Numbered from the stretch's first letter, positions 16,828 through 25,232 are shown. The stretch: DNA of 64,000 nucleotides from Ruminococcaceae bacterium FB2012 (GCA_900104495.1 FMXS01000007.1:124001-188000), one strand, 5' to 3'. The notes: generated from the letters alone by a model not told the origin. Program-made: numbers and translations.

Positions 16828-17772
16828 TTACTGAGCGTCCTTGGGGAACTCGGTCATTACGCCCTTGAGTCCTGCGGCGAGGCCCGCTACGCCCTGTATC
16901 TCGCTGGGGATAATGATCTTGGTAGCCTTTCCGTCAGCGGCTTTGGCAAAGGCTTCGAGGCTCTTGAGCTTGATGACGTTGGCGCTGGGGTTGGCCTGAT
17001 TCAGCTTTACAAGGCTGTCGGCCAGAGCCTGCTGTACCATCTGGATAGCCTGAGCTTCACCCTCGGCCTCCAGGATCTTCTGCTGCTTCACGGCGTCGGC
17101 CTGGAGGATCTTGGACTCTCTCTCGGCCTCTGCACGGAGGATCTTCGACTCCTTTTCACCCTCTGCCACGAGGATCTGAGACTTCTTCTCGGCCTCGGCC
17201 TGAATTACCTTTTCACGTCTCTCACGGTCGGCCTTCATCTGTTTTTCCATAGCGTCCCTGATCTCCGGGGGAGGCAGGATGTTTTTAAGCTCGACTCTCT
17301 GCACCTTGATGCCCCAGCGGTCGGTAGCCTCATCGAGGATCTTGGTGATGTTGGTGTTGATGAAGTCACGGGAGGTCAGGGTACCTTCCAGGTCCATATC
17401 GCCGACGATGTTACGAAGTGTGGTGGCGGTGAGGTTCTCGATAGCGGAGATAGGTCTTTCAACGCCGTAGGTGAACTGCATGGCGTTGGTGATCTGGAAG
17501 AACACGACGGTGTCTATCTGCATAGTTACGTTATCCTTTGTGATAACGGACTGGGGATTGAAGTCAACTACCTGCTCCTTGATGGAGACCTTCTTGGCGA
17601 TCTTGTCGATGAAGGGGATCTTGACGTGAAGGCCCGTGGTCCAGGCGGCGTGGAAGGCGCCGAAGCGCTCAACTACATAGACATAAGCCTGGGGAACGAC
17701 CTTGATGTTCGAGATGATGACCAGAAGGATGAATGCTGCGACGATAAGCGCAATGATTACGGGAGTTTCCAT
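16828..17772 (-). CDS. SPFH/Band 7 (stomatin/QmcA-like) protein
   Basis: A membrane-anchored scaffold protein of 314 residues. One N-terminal membrane segment (about 5-25) leads into the SPFH domain with VYVVERFGAFHAAWTTGLH, PFIDKI and VDFNPQSVITKDNVTMQID. The conserved LRNIVGDMDLEGTLTSRD block follows, then a charged coiled coil built of AEAERESKILQA-like repeats (about 190-240). AGGAGGT precedes the ATG. It is the last gene of an NfeD - short SPFH - SPFH operon. NfeD/stomatin pairs are associated with membrane microdomains and membrane-protein quality control; no substrate can be inferred here. Confidence 0.93.
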   Translation of the reverse strand: METPVIIALIVAAFILLVIISNIKVVPQAYVYVVERFGAFHAAWTTGLHVKIPFIDKIAKKVSIKEQVVDFNPQSVITKDNVTMQIDTVVFFQITNAMQFTYGVERPISAIENLTATTLRNIVGDMDLEGTLTSRDFINTNITKILDEATDRWGIKVQRVELKNILPPPEIRDAMEKQMKADRERREKVIQAEAEKKSQILVAEGEKESKILRAEAERESKILQADAVKQQKILEAEGEAQAIQMVQQALADSLVKLNQANPSANVIKLKSLEAFAKAADGKATKIIIPSEIQGVAGLAAGLKGVMTEFPKDAQ

Positions 17773-17793
17773 AATTCTTTACCTCCAATTTTG

Positions 17794-18291
17794 TTATTGA
17801 TCTGAAAGCTCGGTGAGCCTTATCTCCTTGACCAGAAGTCCCCACTTATCCACGGCGGGGGCTGTGACGCGGGCCGCTTTTTTACCGATGTCCTCCTTCG
17901 AGGCGAGGACTGTCTCGGCGTCCATTGCCGAGACGATGTCTCTCAGTGCCGTGAGGGTGAGCCTTCCCAGACTGCTCACGGTATTCTCGGTGCTGTAGAA
18001 AAACCTTTCGGCATCTGCCACGCAGAAGCAGACCTCTGCGGACAGCGTCAGCGGTCTTTCGTCCGAAGACAGGGCGGTGACGTTCTCCACGGGAAGGCGC
18101 TGGTCGGCGGTGCTGACCTTAGCGGTTATCCTGTCAAGAAACGGTATGCTGAAATGCACGCCCTCGGTATAGACGGCATAAAACGAACCCATACGCTCAA
18201 CGATGAACACGGCGCCCGGCGGGACGATCTTTACCGACGAAACTATCAGTATGAAGATCAGTATCGCCAGTCCCGAAACGACGTAGATCAT
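17794..18291 (-). CDS. Short SPFH-domain paralogue
   Basis: A 165-residue protein with the same N-terminal architecture as the neighbouring 314-residue SPFH protein: one membrane segment, VFIVERMGSFYAVYTEGVHF, and a degenerate LTALRDIVSAMDAETVLASK. It stops directly after the SPFH domain (KEIRLTELSDQ), without the coiled coil. Its ATG overlaps the NfeD stop. A tandem duplication followed by loss of the coiled-coil half explains it. The frame is intact, and it may co-oligomerise with the long paralogue. Confidence 0.85.
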   Translation of the reverse strand: MIYVVSGLAILIFILIVSSVKIVPPGAVFIVERMGSFYAVYTEGVHFSIPFLDRITAKVSTADQRLPVENVTALSSDERPLTLSAEVCFCVADAERFFYSTENTVSSLGRLTLTALRDIVSAMDAETVLASKEDIGKKAARVTAPAVDKWGLLVKEIRLTELSDQ

Positions 18292-18725
18292 GACTGCCTT
18301 GCAACTATCAGCTTAGCGCCGTCCACCATTTTAACGGTGACGATAGTGCCCTCCTCGATAGGAGAACCGTCCTCGGAACGGGCGGCCCAGTCGGTGCCTT
18401 CCAGCTTTACGCGGCCCTGTCCCAGTTGATTGTCGATAGATTCGATGACCCGGGCAGTCTTGCCTATATCGAGCTCAAAGTTCGTAGCATATCTTCTGCC
18501 CTGCATTTTCTTGACCAGCGGCCGCGTAGCGATAAGTATCACCGTTGACAGTCCGACGAACATGACCATCTGCCAAACGAACTTGATCCCGGCCATTGCA
18601 AAGAACATCGACCCCAGGGATCCCACGGCGAACCACACGGAAACCAGTGCGTTGAGCGTTGCGACCTCTGCGATAACGAATACCACGAAGCACACTGCCC
18701 AGAAAATTACCATTGTTGTATCCAT
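18288..18725 (-). CDS. NfeD-family membrane protein
   Basis: A 145-residue protein with three or four closely spaced membrane helices (about 5-70). These precede a soluble C-terminal OB-fold domain containing GKTARVIESIDNQLGQGRVKLEGTDWAARS in two blocks, the NfeD signature (residues about 95-140). This is the short NfeD form without the ClpP-like protease domain. GGAGGAAAGAG precedes the ATG. It starts an operon with two SPFH proteins, the standard NfeD partnership. Its leader is unusually long (about 225 bases) and carries a dispersed repeat. Confidence 0.9.
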   Translation of the reverse strand: MDTTMVIFWAVCFVVFVIAEVATLNALVSVWFAVGSLGSMFFAMAGIKFVWQMVMFVGLSTVILIATRPLVKKMQGRRYATNFELDIGKTARVIESIDNQLGQGRVKLEGTDWAARSEDGSPIEEGTIVTVKMVDGAKLIVARQS

Positions 18726-18753
18726 TTCTTTCTCTTTCCTCCTTCTTTTTTAA

Positions 18754-18935
18754 TTCACGCTGCGCGCCCTTTGGGCGCTTGGGTTTGTTTCGTGATGAAA
18801 CAGATTATTCCGGCAAACCAACGTTTGAATACTTATCAACTTGCGAACGCCGGAATAATCTGACACCGCGTCGCGGACGGCTTGGCGTGATGCGGCGTGG
18901 GGCTCTCGCATTCTTTCCACGTTGGTGCGTTTGCG
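18754..18935 (-). repeat. Dispersed repeat family B, copy 1
   Basis: Shares ordered blocks with 44655-44785: CGCTGCGC, CGCTTGGGT, CACCGC then TCGCGGAC, CGTGATG, CTCGCATTCTT and CACGTTGGT. It lies in the 5' leader of the nfeD operon, just upstream of the ribosome binding site. This copy contains an extra inverted repeat (18801-18862). Confidence 0.75.
18801..18862 (-). repeat. Long inverted repeat in nfeD leader
   Basis: CAGATTATTCCGGC (18801-18814) and GCCGGAATAATCTG (18849-18862) are a perfect 14-bp inverted pair around 34 bases. In the transcript this forms a strong stem-loop between the promoter and the nfeD ribosome binding site. Confidence 0.8.
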
Positions 18936-18957
18936 GGTATGCCCCCGTCCGATTTAC

Positions 18958-18986
18958 ATTATATCATATATGTTAAAATTTTTCAA
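18958..18986 (-). promoter_or_regulatory. SigA promoter of nfeD/SPFH operon
   Basis: On the minus strand TTGAAA (18981-18986), 17 bases, TATAAT (18958-18963). The predicted leader is about 225 bases. Confidence 0.8.
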
Positions 18987-19010
18987 TAGTTTTCACTAAC
19001 TTTTCATATT

Positions 19011-19102
19011 CTAAATGGGGGCACGGCAATTATCTAAATGGGGGCACGGCAATTATCTAAATGGGGGCACGGCAATTATCTAAATGGGGGCACGGCCCCC
19101 AT
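19011..19102 (+). repeat. Four tandem 23-bp repeats
   Basis: The unit CTAAATGGGGGCACGGCAATTAT begins at 19011, 19034, 19057 and 19080, identical in the first three. The fourth runs into family A copy 3. The unit corresponds to the opening of the family A element, so the 5' end of the element has been amplified here. Confidence 0.9.
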
Positions 19103-19198
19103 ACCCCCGCTCGCCTCGGGAGGAAGTTTGGGGCTTCGTTCTCTTCGCGTCCTGCGGCCGCTTCGTTCACTCTCGCCCCAAAGGCCCTCGGCTCGCTT
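19080..19198 (+). repeat. Dispersed repeat family A, copy 3
   Basis: Contains TCTAAATGGGGG, CCCCCGCTCGCCTCGG, AAGTTTGGGGCTTCGTTC and CGCCCCAAAGGCCCTCGGCT, as in the two copies at 12.2-12.45 kb. The middle is closest to copy 1. Confidence 0.85.
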
Positions 19199-19371
19199 GG
19201 TGCGGGTACGGTTTTTGAAGCTTAGTTCTTGTCCGATGCGCAAAACTTCGGACCCGCACTCGGCAGTCTGCCCGAATGGGCATCCCGTCGCCCGCAGGGT
19301 GACTCCTTAATTATTCATTATTCATTATTCATCATTCATTATTCATTTTTTTCCGCTCTCGGCGGTAAGGA
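19199..19371. other. Non-coding structured stretch after repeat A3
   Basis: No gene. GTGCGGGT/ACCCGCAC (about 19200-19259) encloses GTCCGA/TCGGAC, so a nested hairpin can form. An ATTATTC simple tract follows (about 19312-19350), as after copy 2. Confidence 0.5.
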
Positions 19372-19848
19372 TCAGTTTGCGGCGGCGGTGAATGCTGCCA
19401 CGCCGGTAAGGCTGAGGACGGTCATTATTATCCCCGCCAGGAGGACGCCCAGCACCACGGCCAGGACGCTCTTTTTGAAATCCAGGTCGAGCATACTTGC
19501 GGCAAGGGTGCCGGTCCAGGCGCCGGTGCCGGGGATGGGTATGCCCACGAAAAGCAGCAGCGCGATATAGATGCCTCTGCCCGCCTTGGCCCGGAGCTTT
19601 TCTCCGCCGTGAGCGCCTTTTTCAAGGCAGAAGCTGAAAAACTTTCCGATATACTTTTTATCCGCGCCCCAGACAAGGACCTTCCTTGCGAAGAAGAATA
19701 TGAAAGGCACGGGTATCATATTTGCGACCATACAAAGGGGCAGGGCCTGCTGCCAGGGAATGCCCTTGATGATGCCGAAGGGCACGCCTCCCCTGAGTTC
19801 CACCAGCGGGACCATAGAGATCAGAAATGTGAGCACATAGTTTGTCAT
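19372..19848 (-). CDS. COG2426 small membrane transporter-like protein
   Basis: A 158-residue integral membrane protein of the COG2426 (putative small multidrug export) family. I start at the ATG at 19848, with AGGAAAGGA upstream; the longer open frame has no membrane or family features. The N-terminus MVPLVELRGGVPFGIIKGIPW is the family signature. A central FVGIPIPGTGAWTGTLAA loop and a final long hydrophobic segment follow. About five membrane helices are likely. The transport role assigned to this family is not well tested. It follows the helical-repeat protein gene by 19 bases and is probably cotranscribed. Confidence 0.85.
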   Translation of the reverse strand: MTNYVLTFLISMVPLVELRGGVPFGIIKGIPWQQALPLCMVANMIPVPFIFFFARKVLVWGADKKYIGKFFSFCLEKGAHGGEKLRAKAGRGIYIALLLFVGIPIPGTGAWTGTLAASMLDLDFKKSVLAVVLGVLLAGIIMTVLSLTGVAAFTAAAN

Positions 19849-19867
19849 AAAAAATATCCTTTCCTGT

Positions 19868-20683
19868 TTATGAAGGGGCGCCGGAGGCGCATTTTTCCAG
19901 CTGCGCCCGCAGGCCCTCGATGCTTCTTCTCTGATAAAGCGTGGAGGCGTCCGCGGCGGCGGTCTTTGCGGCCTGGACGGCATAGCGGAGCCTTCCCGTT
20001 TTCATATAACAGAGGGAGAGGAACATTTCGCAGTCGCAGCGCGCGGCCTTGCCGACGGAGTAGGCCATAGCCTGTGTGAAATAGTTCTCCGCCCGGACGT
20101 AATCTCCTTCGGCGTACTCCAGCGCTCCGAGGGTATGGAGCACCGGCATTGCGGAGCTGCGCATACGGGCGCGGTCGAAGAAGAATTTTGTGCTTTCGTA
20201 AATTTTACGGGCGGCTTTGACATCTCCTGCCATAAGATTTGTATAGACGTAGATGTTGAAATATTCCTCCTTGGAGCTTTCGGAAAGCTCACGGGGGTCT
20301 ATCTGTCCCAGGACCTCAAAGCTGCGTTCGTAGCAGCAGCCCTCGCTGAGGAAGGAGGCCAGATCCAGCTGGGCCTCGGCCTTCTGCTCGGGAGTCTTTG
20401 CACCGGAGATGCGTCTTGACAGGATACCGAGAAGCTCGGGAGTGATGCCCTGCTCGTACATTATCTGCCGGACGCGCTTATCCTCGGAACGGATGCGCAA
20501 ACGGAGGACCAGTCTGAAAACCAGCCGCAGGGCCACAAAAACCACGGCGGCGACAGCGCCGAATCTGATGACCTCAAGGATGATAAAGGTCCAGCCGGTG
20601 ATGAGCCACACAACGGCAGTAAGCACCGCGGCGAACCAGAACGCGGTCACCATTTCACGGGTATAGCTGAAAGGCTTCAGCAT
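19868..20683 (-). CDS. Membrane protein with TPR-like helical repeats
   Basis: A 271-residue protein. I use the ATG at 20683 because GGGAGG stands 8 bases upstream. Two membrane segments lie at about residues 10-32 and 37-60. They precede a basic linker (RLRIRSEDKRVRQ) and a soluble helical domain (about 80-271) in which hydrophobic and Ala/Tyr positions repeat (ALEYAEGDYVRAENYFTQAM, EMFLSLCYMKTGRLRYAVQA), consistent with tetratricopeptide-like repeats. It probably recruits a cytoplasmic partner to the membrane. No specific function is recognised. Confidence 0.75.
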   Translation of the reverse strand: MLKPFSYTREMVTAFWFAAVLTAVVWLITGWTFIILEVIRFGAVAAVVFVALRLVFRLVLRLRIRSEDKRVRQIMYEQGITPELLGILSRRISGAKTPEQKAEAQLDLASFLSEGCCYERSFEVLGQIDPRELSESSKEEYFNIYVYTNLMAGDVKAARKIYESTKFFFDRARMRSSAMPVLHTLGALEYAEGDYVRAENYFTQAMAYSVGKAARCDCEMFLSLCYMKTGRLRYAVQAAKTAAADASTLYQRRSIEGLRAQLEKCASGAPS

Positions 20684-20718
20684 CCGACACACCTCCCTGC
20701 GAAATTGCATCAACTTAT

Positions 20719-20747
20719 ATCATAGCATACTTTCGCTGAATTGTAAA
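20719..20747 (-). promoter_or_regulatory. SigA promoter of TPR-protein/COG2426 operon
   Basis: On the minus strand TTTACA (20742-20747), 17 bases, TATGAT (20719-20724). Confidence 0.75.
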
Positions 20748-20846
20748 GGGGGGAATTGAACAATGCATTGTGCATTGAAATAAAGCAGGGGCGTAAATCT
20801 TAACATTATGTAAACTATCCTTAAAATTCTTGTAATTCGGTTCAAA

Positions 20847-20876
20847 TTGTTATAAAATAGAAACAAAGATTATAAT
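20847..20876 (+). promoter_or_regulatory. Probable ptsI promoter
   Basis: TATAAT at 20871-20876 with TTGTTA 18 bases upstream. A second possible -10 (TATAAA at 20851) overlaps. Two weak overlapping promoters are possible. Confidence 0.45.
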
Positions 20877-20935
20877 GTGTACATTATGCGGCACGCAGGC
20901 CGCTGAACGAACAAAATAAGGAGTGAACACAGAAA

Positions 20936-22606
20936 ATGCTGATACTCTCGGGTAAGCCCGTGTTCGGGGGGATCGCCAAAGGAAAGCTCTTCTACTTCCA
21001 GCAGGACGAGAACGAGGTCACCAAGCGCATTATCAAGGACACGGAATATGAAATAAAAAGATACGAATACGCCAAGGGCAAGGCCGTCGCCGAACTGGAC
21101 GAGCTCTATCAGACCGCTCTTACCAAAGTCGGGGAGAACGAGGCCAGCATATTTATCATCCACAAGATGCTCATCGAGGACAACGCCTTCCGTCAGAGCA
21201 TTACCGAGCGCATAATGTCGGACCACTTCTGCGCCGACTATGCCGTGGCGCAGACCGCAAGGGATCTGACGCAGACCTTCTCCGACCTGGGGTCCACCTA
21301 CATCAAGGAGCGGGCCGCCGATCTGAAAGACGTCTGCGACAGGCTGATAAGGCACATCCAGAACAAGGACGAAAAGCGCATCGAACTCACTGAGAAGGTG
21401 ATACTCTGCGCTGACGAGCTGTACCCCTCCGAGACCATGCAGATAGACCTTTCAATGGTGCTGGCTATCGTGACGAGGTACGGTTCCTCAAATTCACATA
21501 CGGCAATACTCGCCCGGACGCTGGGCATCCCGGCGATAATCGGCATCGGCGCCGAAAAGCTGAGTATGCTCCGTGATATGGAGGCTATCGTTGACGGCTA
21601 CAACGGGAACGTATATATCGAGCCGGACGAGGCCGCTCTCAAACGGCTGGAACAGCTCCAGGAGAACGAGGCCAAGAAGCGGGAGCTTCTCAAACGGTTC
21701 AAGGGCCGCAAGAACGTGACTCTTGACGGCACGGAGATCGAAGTTTTCGCCAACATAGCGGGCCTCAACGACCTCAACTACGCCCTTGAAAACGATGCTG
21801 GCGGAGTGGGCCTGTTCAGAAGCGAGTTTCTCTATCTCGGACGGACGCAGATGCCCGAAGAGGACGAGCAGTTCTACAACTACCGTCAGGTGCTGGAGCG
21901 CATGAACGGCAAGAAGGTCATCATCCGCACCATGGATGCGGGCGCCGACAAGAACATCAAGTATTTCGGTCTTGCAAAAGAGGAGAACCCGGCTCTCGGA
22001 GTGCGCTCTATCAGACTTTGCCTGCTTCGTCCCGAGATGTTCAAGACTCAGCTTCGGGCTCTGCTGAGGGCATCCTGCTACGGAAATCTTGCGATCATGC
22101 TTCCGCTTATCACCACGGCGGACGAGATACGTCGGGCGAAGGATCTGATCGAAGAGGCAAAGGACCAGCTCCGTGCCAAAGGACAGGCTTTCAACGACAA
22201 CATCCCGGTGGGGATAATGGTGGAGACCCCTGCGGCGGTCATCATGAGCGACGAGTTCGCACAGGAGGCTGATTTCTTCTCCATAGGCACCAACGACCTG
22301 GAGCAGTATATAATGGCTCACGACCGACAGAATCTGACCCTCGAAAGCTACTACGAGGGGCTGGATCACGAGCCTCTGCTGAGGGCAATGAAGCTGGTCT
22401 GCGAGAACGCTCACAAGCACGGCATCCCCGTGGGGATCTGCGGTGAGCTGGGAGCGGATCTGAGCCTTACGGAAGAATTCCTGAAAATGGGCATAGACGA
22501 GATCTCGGTAACGGCCTCACAGATACTTCCGCTGAGACAGCGCATAAGGACTGTCAAGCTGGATGAACGCAAACAGCTTTTTGACCCGGCGGCGCTGAAG
22601 ACCTGA
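20936..22606 (+). CDS. ptsI: PTS enzyme I (PEP-protein phosphotransferase)
   Basis: Transfers phosphate from phosphoenolpyruvate to HPr, the first step of PTS sugar uptake. The 556 residues carry the N-terminal HPr-interacting helical domain and the phospho-histidine site SSNSHTAILARTLGIPAI (His188). The PEP-binding barrel follows, with GVGLFRSEFLYL, RTMDAGADKNIKYF, ENPALGVRSIRLCL and the catalytic cysteine loop GIPVGICGELGAD. The Shine-Dalgarno AGGAG is about 12 bases from the ATG, rather far. No HPr or enzyme II gene is adjacent. The protease gene follows 28 bases downstream and may be cotranscribed. Confidence 0.97.
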   Translation: MLILSGKPVFGGIAKGKLFYFQQDENEVTKRIIKDTEYEIKRYEYAKGKAVAELDELYQTALTKVGENEASIFIIHKMLIEDNAFRQSITERIMSDHFCADYAVAQTARDLTQTFSDLGSTYIKERAADLKDVCDRLIRHIQNKDEKRIELTEKVILCADELYPSETMQIDLSMVLAIVTRYGSSNSHTAILARTLGIPAIIGIGAEKLSMLRDMEAIVDGYNGNVYIEPDEAALKRLEQLQENEAKKRELLKRFKGRKNVTLDGTEIEVFANIAGLNDLNYALENDAGGVGLFRSEFLYLGRTQMPEEDEQFYNYRQVLERMNGKKVIIRTMDAGADKNIKYFGLAKEENPALGVRSIRLCLLRPEMFKTQLRALLRASCYGNLAIMLPLITTADEIRRAKDLIEEAKDQLRAKGQAFNDNIPVGIMVETPAAVIMSDEFAQEADFFSIGTNDLEQYIMAHDRQNLTLESYYEGLDHEPLLRAMKLVCENAHKHGIPVGICGELGADLSLTEEFLKMGIDEISVTASQILPLRQRIRTVKLDERKQLFDPAALKT

Positions 22607-22634
22607 TAAGACGGATATATAAGGAGAACAGCGA

Positions 22635-25190
22635 ATGATAAATAATATTTCAAAAAGGATAACGGCGGCTCTGCTGGCTTTGGTGCTTGCATCCGTTTCC
22701 GTGCCGTCCGCCTTTGCGGACGAGGAAGTCCCGGAGAGCGGGGCTGTCATTGCGGAAGAGGGAGAAGGCGTAAATGACGAAGCCGGAGACGGCGCTTCCG
22801 ACAGAGGGAATTATCCCGAAAAATTCGATCTGCGCGATGTGGACGGAGTGAACTATGTAACTCCTGTAAAGTCCCAGGGAGGCTGGGGCACCTGCTGGGG
22901 ATTTGCGGCTATCGCCGCCTGCGAGACGAGCATCCTCTACGAGCTGAGGAACAAGGAAGGTCAGCAGATAGACGAGGATGAACTGGACCTTTCCGAGCTT
23001 CAATTGGCATGGTTCGCATACTCGCACATCACGGAGGATTCCGTATTCTATCCCTCTCAAAAGGGCGAGGGGGTATGGCTTTACTATCTTGATCCCGACG
23101 ACGCCAACGAATCATACCGCCTCAGTGCGGGCGGACATCCCAACACCGCCACCTCGATATTCTCGATGGGGATAGGGCCGCTGCCGGAATATGCGGCGCC
23201 CTACCAAAATCACAGCGGGAACAGGTTCTACGATGAAAAGAGAGGGCGCGAGTACTACGCTGTAACCGGGGGTGAAGACTGGAGCCTTGACGAGAGCCTG
23301 CACTTCTCCACCTGTCTTGAGCTGGAAGAGAGCAACATACTGCCCTCCCCGGCGGACATAACCGTAGATGAAAACGGAAATGAGCAATATACCTACCGTC
23401 CGGAAGCCACAGAGGCAATAAAGAAGGAGCTTATGGAAGGCAGAGCGGTCTCGATCTTATATAAGGCCGACGCCTCGATAATCAGCGACCTTGAAGCGCC
23501 GAAGTATTATATCAGTCCGAATTTCGCCCACTACACCTATGACATCCGCCAGGCGAACCATGCAGTCTGCATAGTGGGCTGGGATGACAACTACTCCAGG
23601 GACAATTTCTTCCAGGGCATCAGCGAAAGCGGCATGGACAAGACCCCGCCCCATGACGGAGCCTGGATAGTCAAGAACAGCTGGGGCAGCAAGGACGGAG
23701 AATTCCCGAACAATTCGGGCTGGGGCGTTGACGGCACGGGATATTTCTATCTTTCCTACTATGACAAGAGCCTTGATATGCCGGAGAGCTTTGATTTTTA
23801 CACCGACGACTTTGAAGAGAGAAAGACCTATCTTACCATAGACCAGTACGATCTTATGCCCACGAATTATCCGGAAGGTTTTGTATACTCCTGTCCCGTA
23901 GTGGCGTCCAACGTATTCAAGGCGGAGACCAATCAGTCTCTGCGGGCGGTATCCACGGAAACGATATATCCGAAAACGCAGGTGACCTTTGCGGTCTACA
24001 AGCTGAAAAAGAATTTTAAGAATCCCAGCGACGGAGAGCTGGTATTCACCTGCACAAAGGAGTACGAATACGCGGGATTCCACCGCACAAATCTTGATAC
24101 GCCCGTTGAGCTGAACGAAGACGAATGCTTCTCGGTGACTGTTATGCAGAAGTTCGAGGAATGGTATCCCGTGACGATAAAGAAAAATAGTAACCGCAGC
24201 AGTGTCGAAAATGATCTTCAGGATCCCCAGTATCTGGAACGACTCAAAAGTATTGGAGCAAAAGCTGTTCCCTATTATGTAGGCGTGGTAAACCCCGGCG
24301 AAAGCTTTATTTACCTTTTTGACGACAAAACGGGAAAGTACAAGTGGCTCGACTATTCCGAGATCATCGGATATTTGAAGGAGGATGAAAAAGCCAAAGA
24401 GGGAGAAGTATACACTGAATACGACAACTTCCCCATAAAGGCTTACTCCGACCCGGATCTTGACGGAAGCGTTTTCCTTAAAGACGGCACCTGGGCCGTG
24501 GACGGAGCGCCGGAACATCCCTTCTATCAGGTCAGCAACGATGATGAAACGATCACGAGGCTTGATCCTTCAAAGGGTCCGGATGCCGCTCGGACGGCTG
24601 AGTTTTACTACAACGGAAAGATCGGCAAGCTGCGGTATGCCTACGATGACAGCGAGGATGCTGCCGTGGCTTATGTGGAATATGACGGCGGGGATTCGGC
24701 AGTGCTGACATACGAGGACGGGAGTAAAGAGTATTGGCGCTTAGTAAGCGCCAAAACAGGCTCCGATTTTGAATACCTCGACGACGAAGCCCTCACAAAG
24801 CTGGCCTGCGGGTATTACAAAACCGCCTCCGGCAGCAGCGAGGACGTAACGGCGGAGGCCGTCAGCGAGCCCTACGGGAACGCGAAGATCACTGTCCGCA
24901 GTGCGGACGGAAAAACGGAGCTTGCGGTATACGAAGTCAGCAGGCTGACAGCCCTCGGCACCGACAAAAACGGCAAAGCAGTTGATCTCAGAGATCCCAA
25001 GGCGCCGGAAAAGGACGATCCCAAGCCCCAAAGGGAGGATGACTCCAAACCTCAAAAGGAGGACAACACCAAACCCCAGAACAGGAACGACACCAACCCC
25101 AACACGGGAGCGCCGGTAAATGCGGCAGCGGTCTGCGCGGCGGCGGTTCTTGCGGTGATACTCCTCAGCAAAGTGAAGAAGAACAGATAA
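22635..25190 (+). CDS. Secreted papain-family (C1A) protease, wall-anchored
   Basis: An 851-residue exported protease. A signal peptide (1-28, ending SAFADE) precedes an acidic propeptide-like stretch. The C1A domain then has the oxyanion Gln81 and nucleophile Cys87 (KSQGGWGTCWGFAA), His309 (ANHAVCIVGWDD) and Asn348 (IVKNSWGS). It fits the bacterial papain-like branch followed by a lectin-like beta domain (about 385-530). After further beta-rich sequence comes a Lys/Asp/Pro linker with tandem D-x-K-P-Q units. The C-terminus is NPNTGAP, a hydrophobic segment and KVKKNR: a sortase-type sorting signal in which N replaces the usual L. Surface protein degradation is the likely role. Confidence 0.9.
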   Translation: MINNISKRITAALLALVLASVSVPSAFADEEVPESGAVIAEEGEGVNDEAGDGASDRGNYPEKFDLRDVDGVNYVTPVKSQGGWGTCWGFAAIAACETSILYELRNKEGQQIDEDELDLSELQLAWFAYSHITEDSVFYPSQKGEGVWLYYLDPDDANESYRLSAGGHPNTATSIFSMGIGPLPEYAAPYQNHSGNRFYDEKRGREYYAVTGGEDWSLDESLHFSTCLELEESNILPSPADITVDENGNEQYTYRPEATEAIKKELMEGRAVSILYKADASIISDLEAPKYYISPNFAHYTYDIRQANHAVCIVGWDDNYSRDNFFQGISESGMDKTPPHDGAWIVKNSWGSKDGEFPNNSGWGVDGTGYFYLSYYDKSLDMPESFDFYTDDFEERKTYLTIDQYDLMPTNYPEGFVYSCPVVASNVFKAETNQSLRAVSTETIYPKTQVTFAVYKLKKNFKNPSDGELVFTCTKEYEYAGFHRTNLDTPVELNEDECFSVTVMQKFEEWYPVTIKKNSNRSSVENDLQDPQYLERLKSIGAKAVPYYVGVVNPGESFIYLFDDKTGKYKWLDYSEIIGYLKEDEKAKEGEVYTEYDNFPIKAYSDPDLDGSVFLKDGTWAVDGAPEHPFYQVSNDDETITRLDPSKGPDAARTAEFYYNGKIGKLRYAYDDSEDAAVAYVEYDGGDSAVLTYEDGSKEYWRLVSAKTGSDFEYLDDEALTKLACGYYKTASGSSEDVTAEAVSEPYGNAKITVRSADGKTELAVYEVSRLTALGTDKNGKAVDLRDPKAPEKDDPKPQREDDSKPQKEDNTKPQNRNDTNPNTGAPVNAAAVCAAAVLAVILLSKVKKNR

Positions 25191-25197
25191 CATTTAT

Positions 25198-25232
25198 CAG
25201 CCGGCGGCGGTCAAGCTGCCGGCTGTTCTGTT
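25198..25232 (+). terminator. Probable terminator after protease gene
   Basis: CAGCCGGC (25198-25205) pairs with GCCGGCTG (25218-25225), followed by TTCTGTT. The T-run is imperfect. Confidence 0.55.

Noticed and set aside
19011..19102. Short regular repeats as a CRISPR array
   Set aside because: Units are directly tandem at 23 bp with no spacers, and no cas gene is in the window.
22607..22634. Separate promoter for the papain-like protease
   Set aside because: The 28-base gap after ptsI holds a ribosome binding site only; no -35/-10 pair is visible.
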